Positions 51,426-64,000 of a stretch of DNA of 64,000 bases are shown here, in pieces. The DNA lies in assembly GCA_013365325.1 (NCBI GenBank), contig JABVXV010000164.1, forward strand, positions 62,001-126,000, in the 5' to 3' direction. The notes beneath the pieces are model-generated. The model did not search any database and was not told the DNA's origin. It saw only the letters and a program-made list of their open reading frames with translations. This DNA is from Dipetalonema caudispina. Lineage: Eukaryota > Nematoda > Chromadorea > Rhabditida > Onchocercidae. Both the position numbers and the translations under genes were made by a program. Within the stretch, counting starts at the first letter, position 1; every line of letters begins with the position of its first letter.

Positions 51426-54400
51426 ATGGAACAGCTACATGCTACTACAATTGCTACTGCTGCGAAACAACAACAGCAACCTTTGCATGGATGGAAAGAA
51501 TGGACAAATAAGAATATTTTTGCTTCATCTATTGATGAAACAATATTTGTTCATGGTTATCAGGATCAGGAAACGATTGATACGGAAAATACAAATGTTC
51601 AAGGTTGTTATCATCTTATCAGTATATCACTATCATTCTTGTTATTGTCATATATATATATATAAATTGGCATCAATTATTACGATAGATCATGATATTC
51701 GTATTAGTTTGTACAATTAATGTGAAAATTTTAGCAAAATATTAACAAATAAAGTAAATTAATGAGAACTAGAAAAAAAAAAATGTTCAAAAGAGAGAGA
51801 GAGAGAGAGAAAAAAAAATGAGAATAGCAAGGGTGTATTTAAAGTTTACCAAATAATTAATGATTAAATCATATGAGTGATGTAAAATGGTATCAGAATT
51901 GTAAATTTAAACTTAATCATTTAAAAACATTAATATTAATATAATGATTTCATCAGTTGTTAGTGTAACATTAAAAGAAAAGATACGAATGGTTGAAAAA
52001 TTTTAAGAAAAATTAATCAGCAAATATTAACCAGAAAGATTAAATTAATTCATGTTAATTATAACCTTATAATTCCTAGTAAACATTTATTTAGTGTTTA
52101 CAATTCAATTAATCTAAATTACAATAGATGGAATTAGTTAATAAAAATTGAATTATAGATTAATTGAAATATTATTTAGAAGTATCAGCAGTGGTTGATG
52201 AAGGATATACTTCTGGACAGCCGATTACAGCATTACAGGCAGCTTGGAATGTTACTAATGCAATTCAAGGAATGTTTATTGTTGGCTTACCTATTGCTGT
52301 TAAAGTATCATTTGAATATTCTAATATAAAAAAAAAGAAATGCAATACAAAACTTCTCCTTTCAATTTTCAATTATTGAAATTTTCCGAATTTTAAATTT
52401 CTTTATTCATACCAAACAACTATCTTATATCATTTTTTATTTTCTTTTATGAAATCGACTAAAAATGGGCATTGTCCATTTGTTACCTATTAGATGAAAG
52501 AACTTTGTGAATTGAATTCTTATCTCAGACTTAAAAATCGGTTTAGAATTTAGGGTTACTATTTAGGACTTAAGAATTAGTAATATCCGGGATTTATGTA
52601 ACTACTGTTGAAAAAAACAAAAAAGAAATTAGAAATAAGAGAGGATGAGAGGGAAAAAGGTAAATGATGAGAGATAAACGGGTTAATATTAATTTCGGAT
52701 CATTCCATAATGTCTAGATTATAAATCAAAATTATCACATAACAACAAATGAAGATATTTGGTCGATTACCCGTTTAATCATTATCATCAGATCGTTATC
52801 ACTATCATTCCTATAGTCGAAATAATACTGTAACAACAGTAGTACGGTTTGAAAATAAATTTAACTTTTCAATCCTTTGTTTTTTTTTTGGCATTTTAAA
52901 AATGTGATAAATTTTGCTACTGGACACATGAAAATTTATTAATGATAAGTTTATTTTTTCTAAAATTTATTCGATATTTTGAATCTTTTTTTAAACTCAA
53001 TATAATTTTTCAGTTTTCTTTATTTGTTTTGATTGTTTAAATTTAATAAGCTGTAACTTGAGATAGCTTATTAGACGATATGATGGAATTTCAAAGTTCT
53101 AAAATGTTACCATTGAATGATGCTAAAGGATCAGCTGGAAAATTTTGCAACAAATAATTTATCTTTCGCCATTCTTTTTCTTTTGTTTATATGCAAAAAA
53201 AAAAAAAAAAAAAAGGAACGATGTAATGTTCTTTGTCGGTTATTTCTTTTAACAAGCAAATTTTAACTTTCTTTAAGCCTAAAAACTTAATTACTTCAAG
53301 TATCATTGATTGATTACAGATATAATAAAAGAAATGAATGGATAATTAAGTAAGTAATGTAATTATTGTCAGCGTTAAAAAAAAAAAAAAAAAGACAAAA
53401 GCACATTTTCTTATTTGCAACGTATTTTGTTAAGTAATCGGAAAAAGTTTTAAATCACGAACAAAACTATTCTACACTTTAACAGAAAAAACGTTCCGTA
53501 TATCCGGATAGTATTATAAAACTATTTAAAATGAAAAACCGATAAGGAGATATGTATCGATTGTTCTGATATACGATCATAATGTTGAATGACGGAAATT
53601 AGTTATAATTTTTCCAAAAAAAAAAAAAAAAAAGAAAGAGAACAAGTGTTATAATCATCAATTAATTATTCTTAATTTAATTTTTACTTCTAATTTTTTA
53701 ATTTATTCAAGGTAGGTGGATGGTGGACAGTTGCAGCAATTGTTGGCGTTGCATATTTATGTTATTGGAGTGGGATTTTGCTCATCGATTGCTTGTATGA
53801 AAATAATATCAAAGTAAGCTATACCATTAGGTGATAATCAAAAGTAGAAGGATAGATTTGAATGCTTTTCGAATTCAATAAAGAAAAATTTAATTAATTT
53901 AATTTAAAATGAAACATTTTTTATCAATCAAAGATTTAAAATCTTATAAAAATTTTCAAAACTATTTACAGGTAAGAAGTACGTATCAAGCGGTAGCAGA
54001 AGCGTATCGTCCAGGAATGGGTCGATTTGTATTATGCGCCCAACTGACGGAATTGCTCAGTACTTGTATTATTTATATTGTAATTGCGGGAGATTTACTT
54101 CAAAGTTGCATACCATCTCTTGGTAAGAAAATAATTACAGTATCAAGACATTTTCATTCCACAAAATTAACAAAAATAATTATCAATTAGCAATATTGAT
54201 TACATTTGCTTTAAGGTTTGATTACGATGTAATTAATTACTTCAGGCATATGGTTATAGCTTAAATTTTTATATCTATATTTAAAGATTTCGGATTAGCA
54301 TTTAGTTATTCAATAAAGTTTTTTAATTACTTGCTAAATAAATTAGTATTTAACCAGTGTTTAAATGTTGAAAATGCAATTTAATGATTGTTAAAATGTA

Positions 54401-56688
54401 ATAAAAAAATTGAAATTAAAAATTACAAAAGAAAGGAACTAAAGAAATAAAAGAATTGAAAATAGAAAATAAGAAAAAATATGTGAGGAAAAACGTAAAA
54501 AGAAGAAAAATTAGAATTAAAGTAGAAAAATTCTTAAATTAAAAAGTAGAAAAATTAGAATTAAAGTAGAAAAATTATTAAATTAAAATTTGAAATAAAA
54601 GAAATTTGTCTGAGTTTTTTTTTTTTTCGCTTGTTCTCATCAATAATACTTTGTAATATTTATAGATAAATCTGCCCTAATGATGCTTGTAACAACAGCA
54701 CTTCTTGGCTGTGCTTTTCTAGACTCAATTCGAGTAGTAAGCAATTTAAGCTTGATAAATGCTATTTCACATCTTATCATTAATGCTATCATATTCATTT
54801 ATTGCTTATTTCAGGTAAGTGTTTTTTTTTTAAATATTTGAAAAGTATACAAATTTTTGCCAAAAAATTCCTAGAAATTCGACAAATTTGAGAAAATCCT
54901 TCTTTGATATATTCCTAATAAATTTATTAATTATTAACAATTTATGATTATGCAATAGAATATTAACAATAGTTATTTTAATTCCATACAAATTTGTTGA
55001 AAATGTAGAAAATTTTAAGTAGGTTCATAATCTACTTTAAATATGAAATAAATTACAAGCAACCTTATCGTTTCGTTTTTAATTTTAGGTTAGTAAAATT
55101 ATGTGAAAATTTTCAAAATTATCTAATTTTTCTTTTTTTTATTAAAATTTAAAAAGATCATTTTCAATTTAATTTTCAAAATTGACGATATCGGATTGGG
55201 TATGGTATAAAGTACCATTTACGTTTGATATTCATACTATGCCAACGATAATCGGTGTGGTTGTTTTCGGTTATACTTCACACATTTTTCTTCCCTCATT
55301 AGAAGCATCTATGGAGGTTTGTAAATTTAACAATTGATTTTTAGGAAAGGATTTATACTTTCTCCAATATAATACGCTGAAAATCCAAGCTTTTTTTAAA
55401 ATTTAATTTGAATAATTTAAAACTTATCACTTTAGAAATCCATCAGTTTTTTATGAAAAAATAAAAATTTAGACTTGAATAAAACTTCTCAATGCCAATA
55501 CCGTAATAACTTAAGGATCCAAGCAAGTTCAAATGGATGCTTCGATGGTCACATATTACGGCAGCAATTTTCAAAGCTCTCTTTGGTCTTTTAGGCTTTT
55601 TAACATTTGGCGATTTTACACAAAAGGAAATTTCCAATTCATTACCAAATCAAACATTTAAGGTGTAATTTATTTTAAAAAAAAAAGAAAAATGTTTACT
55701 ATTTTCAAATTTCTCTTTCCTTTTTTTTTTTTTTCAAATTTTCATTTTACTTCAATTCTTTCCTTCAATTTCATTCATTAATAAATATTTAAAAGAATAC
55801 TCTAGAAGCATTACATTGTTTTTGTGCATATGTAATCTCAAATAATTTGAAATTTTATTTACATTCACATCAAGGAGCACAAATAATAAATAAATCTTAG
55901 AATATTGAACTTATGAAATATTCCTAAAATCATAGTTGGTATTAATTTCTCATTCAAATTTAATAATTAATATCATTTTTCAGATAATAGTTAATTTAGT
56001 TTTGGTTATAAAAGCACTCTTCTCATATCCATTACCATATTTTGCTGCTGTTCACTTAATCAAAGATAATTTATTTATGGGTACATCAAAAACACTATTT
56101 ACAAGGTAAACATTATGTAAAAATAAAACAAATTAGTCGGCAATTCTAAGAAATTAATTTTACGATTTTTTTTTTTTTTTTCAAATTTCTCCTAATTTGT
56201 TTATTTCATGGAATTCTGAAATGAATGAGACAGGAAATTAAATCAGGAAAACGAAGAGAAATAAACAGAGATAGTAGTATCATTGATATATTAAATATAT
56301 GATATCAATAGATTTGTAGAAAAGAAAAAAAAAAAGAAAAATCAACATGCTAATATCATTCATATACTTTAGCTGTTACGGTGTTGGCAATAGTTTACGT
56401 GAATGGGCTCTTTGTTTACGGATTATTTTGGTACTTACTACACTGATGATGGCAATGTCAGTACCATATCTAATCGAATTAATGGGCCTTATTGGTAATA
56501 TTACTGGAACTATGCTAAGTTTTATTTGGCCAGCTATGTTTCATCTTAAATTAAAAGGAGCAAATGGAAAAGATATTGATCGAAAATTTGATAAATTTAT
56601 TATCGGTATTGGCATTTGCTTAATGACTATTGGATTATATTTCTCTGCTCTCGAACTAATACAGGCAATTCGTTATGAGGAACGATAA
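51426..56688 (+). CDS. unc-47: Vesicular GABA/inhibitory amino-acid transporter UNC-47 (VGAT, SLC32 family)
   Basis: Proton-coupled transporter that loads GABA into synaptic vesicles. Nine exons: 51426-51603, 52180-52304, 53712-53813, 53972-54122, 54666-54814, about 55182-55316, 55516-55662, 55984-56105 and 56373-56688. They give 474 residues, close to C. elegans UNC-47 and somewhat short of human VIAAT. Residues 1 to about 75 are a cytosolic Gln-rich leader. The Aa_trans domain then opens with AWNVTNAIQGMFIVGLP, nearly identical to VGAT. Further family matches are RSTYQAVAEAYRPGMGRFV, VVVFGYTSHIFLPSLEASM, WSHITAAIFKALFGLLGFLT, ALFSYPLPYFAAVH and YLIELMGLIGNITGT. Hydrophobic segments are spaced as expected for a multi-helix carrier. 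All junctions fit in phase with GT-AG except the 3' site before exon 6, where no AG exists at the required place (see findings). Downstream lies rpl-15 on the same strand, 1.8 kb away, too far for an operon. Confidence 0.95.
54506..54590. repeat. Short direct duplication in unc-47 intron 4
   Basis: The AT-rich phrase ATTAGAATTAAAGTAGAAAA occurs twice, about 44 bases apart. Probably local slippage. Confidence 0.7.
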
Positions 56689-57600
56689 TATGCATAATTG
56701 ATCCTCTGTAAAATTTCATTTCAAGTTAAAAAATTAACGAATATAAGAAATGAAGCGAAATCTATGAGGCAACAGAAAATCAAAAATTTGAATATTTAAA
56801 ATTAAATTTGAAAACTTTTAAAAAGCACTAGAAAAAAGTTACTCTTATTCGGATTAGAATATCAATGTTGATATCTTACAATGTTGAAAAGTTGTAAAAT
56901 TCATTAATTTTGACATTACTAAACAATTGAAAATATTTTTTAATGTATATGTTATAGATTTAAATATTATTGATATTATCTTTTGTCACTACTAGAAATT
57001 ATACGTGCGCAGAAATTATACGTGATACACGTGATATTTGACATTGGTTCATTTCCACAAAATTTTGCATTTAATAAAATCTTTCATTTTTTTTTTTCAG
57101 CAATCACATAATGATATAAATTTCTTAATGAAATTAAATAAGTAGTATAAATACTCATATTACGTCTTCATTACCTAACACTGGACGTAAAATTAGTTTA
57201 CCATATGAAAAAAAAAAAAAAAAAACAACAAAGTAACACTAACATAAATTCAAGTATTCAATTTAAATATATATATTTACCAATTTCATATCCATCGATT
57301 CTGGAAATATTTTTTTCAGTGATAACAAACAAAATACTTTTCTCTTTTCGTGAATCTAAAATTATTCTTTCCATTATTGTTCAATCATTTTAATTGGTTT
57401 AATTAGCATTAAAAAGAGCTATTGTGTTTCAAAAATGGTAATGAAATACTTGAAATAAATTTCATTGAATTACGTCAAAAAGACGTAACGAACTGTGTAA
57501 AACATAAATTTAAAAGTAGTTGCGAAACTTTTCCAACAGAACTCCACTTCGGCTCTTTATGGCAATTGTCAAAATTAAGTTCAAACTGGGACAAAGCAAT
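56689..57600. other. unc-47 downstream region
   Basis: AT-rich 3' flank of unc-47. Besides an ACGTG cluster (listed separately) and an A-run at about 57210, nothing is recognised. Confidence 0.5.
56994..57033. promoter_or_regulatory. Cluster of three ACGTG cores, one a palindromic CACGTG
   Basis: AGAAATTATACGTG occurs at 56994-57007 and again at 57011-57024, followed by CACGTG at 57028-57033. ACGTG is the core bound by HIF/ARNT-type bHLH-PAS factors, and CACGTG is an E-box for MYC/MAX/USF-type bHLH factors (family knowledge). Regulatory function is inference; the motif is short, though conspicuous in this AT-rich context. Confidence 0.3.
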
Positions 57601-57720
57601 GAGTTATTAAATTTTGGCTAATCGAGTTCAAACCTCTCGCTCGATGGAAATGAAGCTGCTAATGGTAAATTAGGTTCCACTGTGATTCCTGTACGGAGGT
57701 ACCGTATGCTTGGAAAGATT

Positions 57721-58075
57721 TTAGTACCCGGTGAGGTAATGGTCGTGTTCATTTCCGGTTTTGGTGTTAATGCCGAAGTTGTTACGGAATGTATAGGATG
57801 GATATTGGTAGGAAGGAAATTCCTTCTTCATGGCAATATTTTTTCGTGTAGTAGAATTGAGTTTTTGTCTGAAAGTTTTGTAGACTTAACATTAGTACGG
57901 TTGTCATGCTTACGTTAGATGCGTGTTATGCAGCTGTGCATTACTTTGAATAACGTGTTTGGCCTAGCTACAAGTAATAAGCTTACATCAGTCTGGGACC
58001 AACCCTTCGAATAGTTGCATTTATCTTATTTCCCGAGAAGGCTGTATTTCTGTGTCGTCTGGTTGTTTCCCTCAT
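57721..58075 (-). CDS. Weak candidate: small two-exon gene divergent from rpl-15
   Basis: On the minus strand an ATG at 58075, preceded by an in-frame stop, opens MRETTRRHRNTAF and runs 29 codons to a strong donor (GAT|GTAAGC, exon end 57987). The acceptor CTTTCAG| at 57868 continues in the same phase for 48 codons to TAA at 57721, giving 78 residues with an aromatic-rich end (HDHYLTGY). A weaker acceptor at 57825 gives another in-phase ending of about 98 residues (stop at 57618, ending SERFELD). The segment is less AT-rich than its surroundings. No homology is recognised, and it may simply be the rpl-15 promoter. It is included because both splice signals and the phase agree. Confidence 0.2.
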
Positions 58076-58486
58076 TAGATCTCATACGAAAGATTATCTT
58101 ATTTTCGCTTATTTGTTTGATAGTTTACCAATGGATACTAATTTTTTTCATAGCGTCGGAACTTATCGAAAAGCTTCGTACAAATTAACTCTTAACAATG
58201 TAAATTCAGTAAGAATAGGTCTTTGATGATGTAGTAAGCTTAATAAGCTGATATGACATGCAACAGTAACCGATATGATAGGAGAGAAACTTCATTTAGC
58301 GACAAAATGACTCTGACTGGTTGACTTGAAATAGTCCTTCATGTGTAAGATCTGATTTTGCTGTCTCAGTGATAATGAGGCAGTATTATGGATGCATAGC
58401 ATGTGATACTAAATTATATCCACTATTAAATTTATTCTGGTTATTATATAGTGGAACTCCCTTACACTGATAATACTTTTTTCCAG
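58076..58486 (+). promoter_or_regulatory. rpl-15 upstream region with probable spliced-leader acceptor at its end
   Basis: TACTTTTTTCCAG ends at 58486, five bases before the rpl-15 ATG at 58492. Such a minimal leader after a pyrimidine-rich acceptor is characteristic of trans-spliced nematode ribosomal-protein mRNAs. The preceding 400 bases are less AT-rich than most intergenic DNA here. No TATA box or specific site is claimed. Confidence 0.6.
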
Positions 58487-58491
58487 AAGAT

Positions 58492-60114
<1,623 letters not shown>

Positions 60115-60466
60115 GAACATGAAATATAAGATAAGGTGTTTGTTATGTATTTCGTACTGTTTACTGTTAAAGTAAAATTAAGGAGATAAAATGTTTGATT
60201 TCCAATTAATTTTTTTGTACATTATTAAACAACTAGACTCGTCTGACTGCATCAGGGACATGCATGATAAGTGCGGTTGCTGAGTAATGAAAAGATAGGA
60301 ATTGACTTCATCAATAACTGAAATTGAAAATTCGATGCTTTATTGCAGAATATGCTGGACAGGTATTTTCGATTATTTTGCAGCGTTCATTTTTATATGC
60401 AAACAAACTGTTATGTTTGAATTTTGTCCAAGGGAAGGGGAAGTAGGATCAATATTTTGATAGCTT
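60115..60466. other. Short convergent intergenic region (rpl-15 / globin)
   Basis: About 350 bases that should contain the 3'UTRs and polyadenylation sites of both genes. No gene seen. Confidence 0.6.
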
Positions 60467-62679
60467 TTACTTGCTAAATTTCTCCACTAAGTTTCCGATC
60501 ACATCGAATAGTGTAGACCAAGCTTCTTCCATATATTTTTCTTGGCAATGAGGATACGACTGCAAAGTTACGATCAATTCTTTTTGCATATTCTGAAAAT
60601 ATTATTGGAAACAAAGTGAAATATAGTTGCGGAGTCTATTGTAATTTTAGCGTAAAATCTGTGCATGTTAGGATATGCGTATGTTAAGCTGAAGTGATCC
60701 AGGTATTTTGTCCTATATGGACCATGGAATTATTTCTATGGAAGACAAAAATGATTCCTGTTGAAACAGTTGAAGAAATGGAAGTTTAGTATGCTAAGGT
60801 TTCGAAAAGGATTACTCAGTTATTTTTGACCGTGGGTGTAATTTCGCTATTTATTCAGTAGAGACAAATTCAAATTACCCCAGTTGGCATATTGAAAGTT
60901 TAAATTAGATACAAATAATAGTAATAAATGTTTGAATGCATGCCATGATGTGATTTTTGTAAATGTGCCATTTCAAATGTGCAGCAGTAATTTTGGTTAT
61001 TGTTTTGACTAATTTTTCTTCGTCTTGCATGCTATCAATAATGGATTTAAGCCCGGCCATATAAATCATTCCATGTTTTTTCACTGCATCTGCTATTATG
61101 ATTGAAGTATCCGGAATACCACGAAATTGTGGCCATATATCTTTGTATTCTGGAAAATCACTCAGTAATCTGAAAATATACACGTGTTCTTAGGAAAGTA
61201 GCGAATAAATAGTCAATAAAATATGCTAAATTAAATTATGAAGACAATAATTGCCATATATAATATTATTTAGTTAAAGCAAGATTAATTTAAACTTAAA
61301 TTATCAATATTTCTATCAAAATATGTTTGTTTCCCGAATAACCAAAAATCATCATTTCAAATTTTTTGGTAAACATTACATAATAGATCGTGCGATTTTT
61401 TTTTTATAATAAGTATAGTATTGGGTACATAATGTAATTTTATAAGTTACAGAGAACCTGGAATTATCAGGTTAATAATTCAATGTAGTAAATGTATGAT
61501 GTCAATTTCTCTAAAAATCCTTTACTGAAACAAAATTTACTTTGCTGTACTTCATCTCATATTTTCATTTATTTTATGTACTATAATTTATATTTTTGTT
61601 CTCGGTTTTTTCAACTTATTATTTTGTTTAATTAATGCTAAAAATTTCATTATTCCATAAATGATATTGTTATTAATGGGAGTTATATTATTGAAAAATC
61701 TTCTAAAAACTATTAAATTTACTTCGAAATTTCAACTTTTTTGAATAGAAATGAAAATTTTTCCATTAGTATTTCTATGTCTAATAGATAAACAAGCTAA
61801 TCATGGAAAAACGATGATTATATGTTAGTATGGTTGAGTAACAGTTTACTATCTTTATGAGATACAAGAAGGTAAAAGATAAAGCTAATTACCGAACAAA
61901 AATTTTCTGTCCATTTTTCTCGGGATCATTGTACAGATATTCGAATGTTTTTTGGATGATGCATCGTTGCTCATCGGATAATCGTTTTATTTCTTCTATA
62001 AGAAAAATTGGCTAAAAATCATAAAATGAACGAAGTTTAAGCAGGAATAAATGCTAATTGAATATGTCAATGCAGTGAAGCATTAGCGAAATTTCATTTT
62101 AAATTGTTTTCTCATCTAATACCGTATATTTTAATTGATCAAGTTGTCAAAGCAAATCAAAAAAATGTCCATATCTGAAAGATATCAAAATCCTAAAACT
62201 TTAAATTTTGTTAATTAATACTGTAAAATTTCCATTTCATTTCATTTCCTTAGTTTCAAACTCTTTTTTTCTATAGGTCCATTTAAACAAATATTCATTG
62301 AGCCTTGAAAAGAAGTTTCAATACAACAAATATCAACGATGCATCATTTATTATCAAAGGAATAATGAATAGCAATCAAAACTGAATTTGAACATATGAA
62401 AATGAAATTTGCTAAAATTATCCGTAAAATAATAGTTTTAGTAATTATCATGAAGAATTCAAAATAATTTTTAATAAAATTTATTTAGTATATTTTGGAA
62501 ATTTTCGTCTGTTACATACATCTTTCTTTTTTTTTTTTTGCTTAATTGAAATTTATATTATAATTCCTGCTTGTCGCTATTGTGTAACAGGAAAATCGGA
62601 AAGATATATTCTATAAATGCTTACCTGAACAAGTATCTTTTAAACATTCGTTTTCATGCTGCTTCAACTCCACATACAT
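60467..62679 (-). CDS. Nematode globin, single domain
   Basis: A haem-binding globin; the particular glb paralogue and ligand role are not determined. Exons: 62679-62625, 61995-61893, 61169-60944 and 60592-60467, giving 169 residues. The globin fold is visible from LSDEQRCIIQKTFEYLYND (A helix) onward. KKHGMIYMAGLKSII puts the distal (E7) His at about 85, and ITKITAAHLKWHIYKNH the proximal (F8) His at about 117. A C-terminal helix contains EEAWSTLFDVIGNLVEKF. There is no signal peptide and no obvious acylation motif, so it is probably cytosolic. The first ATG after an in-frame stop was chosen. Intron 3 needs a GC donor (ATG|GCATGC) to keep phase and the spacing expected between F8 His and the last helix. 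Reading through instead gives a stop at 60906, which would truncate the protein. The nearest gene is rpl-15, convergent, 350 bases away. Confidence 0.88.
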
Positions 62680-64000
62680 CACATTAATGAGCTTACACTT
62701 TTAAATTTGTCGATTAAATAGGCTGCAAGCAATTAAAAATTAATATGTTTTGCAGAAAAAAGTAGTGAAAAAAAGTTCATTCAGAATTCATCAAGCTAAC
62801 AGTAAATAAAATAAGCAGTAATCTAAATATATTAATTTATAATTTATAAAATGACAAACAGAATAAGCAATCATTAAATGTCTTCATTTAAATTTTAGTT
62901 TAGAAGCAATATAAATATATGAAAAGGAAGATGCCATTTTTTTTTTTTTTTTTTTAGAAAGGTAAAAAAATTTACTCTCCAAATTTCCATCTTTATAATC
63001 TATGAAGCAACTAATAGTGCTTATATCATCATATATCGTTGGTTAATGATAATGTGTTTACGAAAATAATTTAGTGCTGATGATGGAATTATATATGACT
63101 GCAATATACGGAAACGATAAAATAAATTACAAATCATTTAATATTTTAAGCAGCAAAAAAAGAAAAATAATAATAGTAATTAATTAAATTGATGATTAAT
63201 AGTTTGATTTTTCCAAACGCAAAAAAAAAAAAAAAAAAAAAAAACTTCTGAAAAAAAAAAATTTATATGAAGCTAAAGAAATGAAAAAATTTTTTCGTTT
63301 TCACTTTATATTTATTTAACAATTTATCGATTGTATTTTTTACTAAACAATTAAACATTTTCAAAGAAATTATTGTTCTTTTGCAAAATGAAATACTGTA
63401 ATTCAGCGTGATTATTTAAATCTCTTATAAAGGAAGTTTTTTATAAATTTTTTTGAATACTTTAATTTATGTGAAGTGAAACTATTCTTTGATCAATGTG
63501 TAATTTTTGCTGATAGTACGACATTGCCATATATGATATTTTGAAAATAAAAAAAAAAAAAAAAAGTATTTTGTCTATTTTTACCCCTTATATAAACAGT
63601 ATAAGAATGATTTTGATGTGGATACGGTAGTGTTTATTTGGTAATTGAAATTATGAACGGAAAATGCAGCATGTATGAAGGATACTATAAAGTTAAGTAT
63701 CAAATCTTCAATCAGATTGATTATACGATATCAAACATATTCATAGACCATCAAATCATAGTAACAAACCCTCAATACAATTTGATATTACATAACCAAT
63801 CACAGAAACGCTTCTTCCAATTACCATCTTTTAACAAGCATTTTTCAATCCAGTAGATATATATCACTTCGATTTAAACCAATAAATTCTATCCTATCTA
63901 ATACAAATTCGTTATATGGTGATAAGAATTATTTGAATTTATGAGGAGTTTGTTAATAAATTTTTGAAAAGATTACTTTAAATTTAGCCTATTCTATTAG
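62680..64000. other. Globin upstream region to the window edge, no gene seen
   Basis: AT-rich, with long homopolymer runs (for example T at about 62938-62955, A at about 63221-63244 and 63548-63565). A 72-codon open frame at 63638-63856 (+) lacks homology and splice support and is not called. Confidence 0.5.

Noticed and set aside
57682..57918. 78-codon plus-strand frame upstream of rpl-15
   Set aside because: No homology; the opposite strand shows better splice structure, and the segment may simply be promoter.
63638..63856. 72-codon plus-strand frame near the right edge
   Set aside because: AT-rich composition, no recognisable homology, no splice signals; length expected by chance.

Overview
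The window looks like nuclear DNA of a parasitic nematode, most probably a filarial worm (Onchocercidae). It is very AT-rich and full of A/T homopolymers. Genes are split by short and long introns whose 3' sites usually read TTTCAG. Several genes have splice acceptors only a few bases upstream of the ATG, as expected for spliced-leader trans-splicing. The encoded proteins are nematode/animal orthologues (CYK-3/USP32, adenylyl cyclase, aladin, UNC-47, RPL-15, a globin). Genus assignment is inference. I see no bacterial (Wolbachia) insertion and no viral or transposase gene.

Layout. 72-5543 (-): the 5' part of a USP32/CYK-3-type deubiquitinase running off the left edge. 5969-6432: a 50-bp tandem repeat containing a 100-N assembly gap. 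8234-13494 (+): an unrecognised secreted protein with a Gln/Pro/Ser-rich middle and a six-cysteine C-terminal module. 15296-38937 (-): a 22-exon membrane adenylyl-cyclase homologue with a 9.1-kb first intron. 38938-44045: gene-free, rich in simple repeats. 44046-48886 (-): the nuclear-pore protein aladin, with a tRNA-Arg(CCT) on the opposite strand inside its last intron. 51426-56688 (+): the vesicular GABA transporter UNC-47. 57721-58075 (-): a weak candidate for a small spliced gene. 58492-60114 (+): ribosomal protein L15. 60467-62679 (-): a globin, after which no gene is seen to the right edge.

The genes do not form a pathway or an operon; they are independent loci of ordinary nematode spacing. 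Exon boundaries were built by hand from splice consensus, reading-frame phase and homology. Most junctions are phase-consistent, and doubtful ones are flagged.

The most interesting observation is that the adenylyl-cyclase homologue appears to lack key catalytic residues in both cytoplasmic domains. The first metal-binding Asp of C1 is Arg, and the C2 Asn/Arg pair is Leu/Thr. It is therefore probably a pseudo-cyclase or a regulatory protein. Other notable points are the uncharacterised six-cysteine secreted protein, an apparent missing 3' splice site in unc-47, a probable GC-AG intron in the globin gene, an antisense intronic tRNA with a GC-rich hairpin behind it, and the collapsed satellite.
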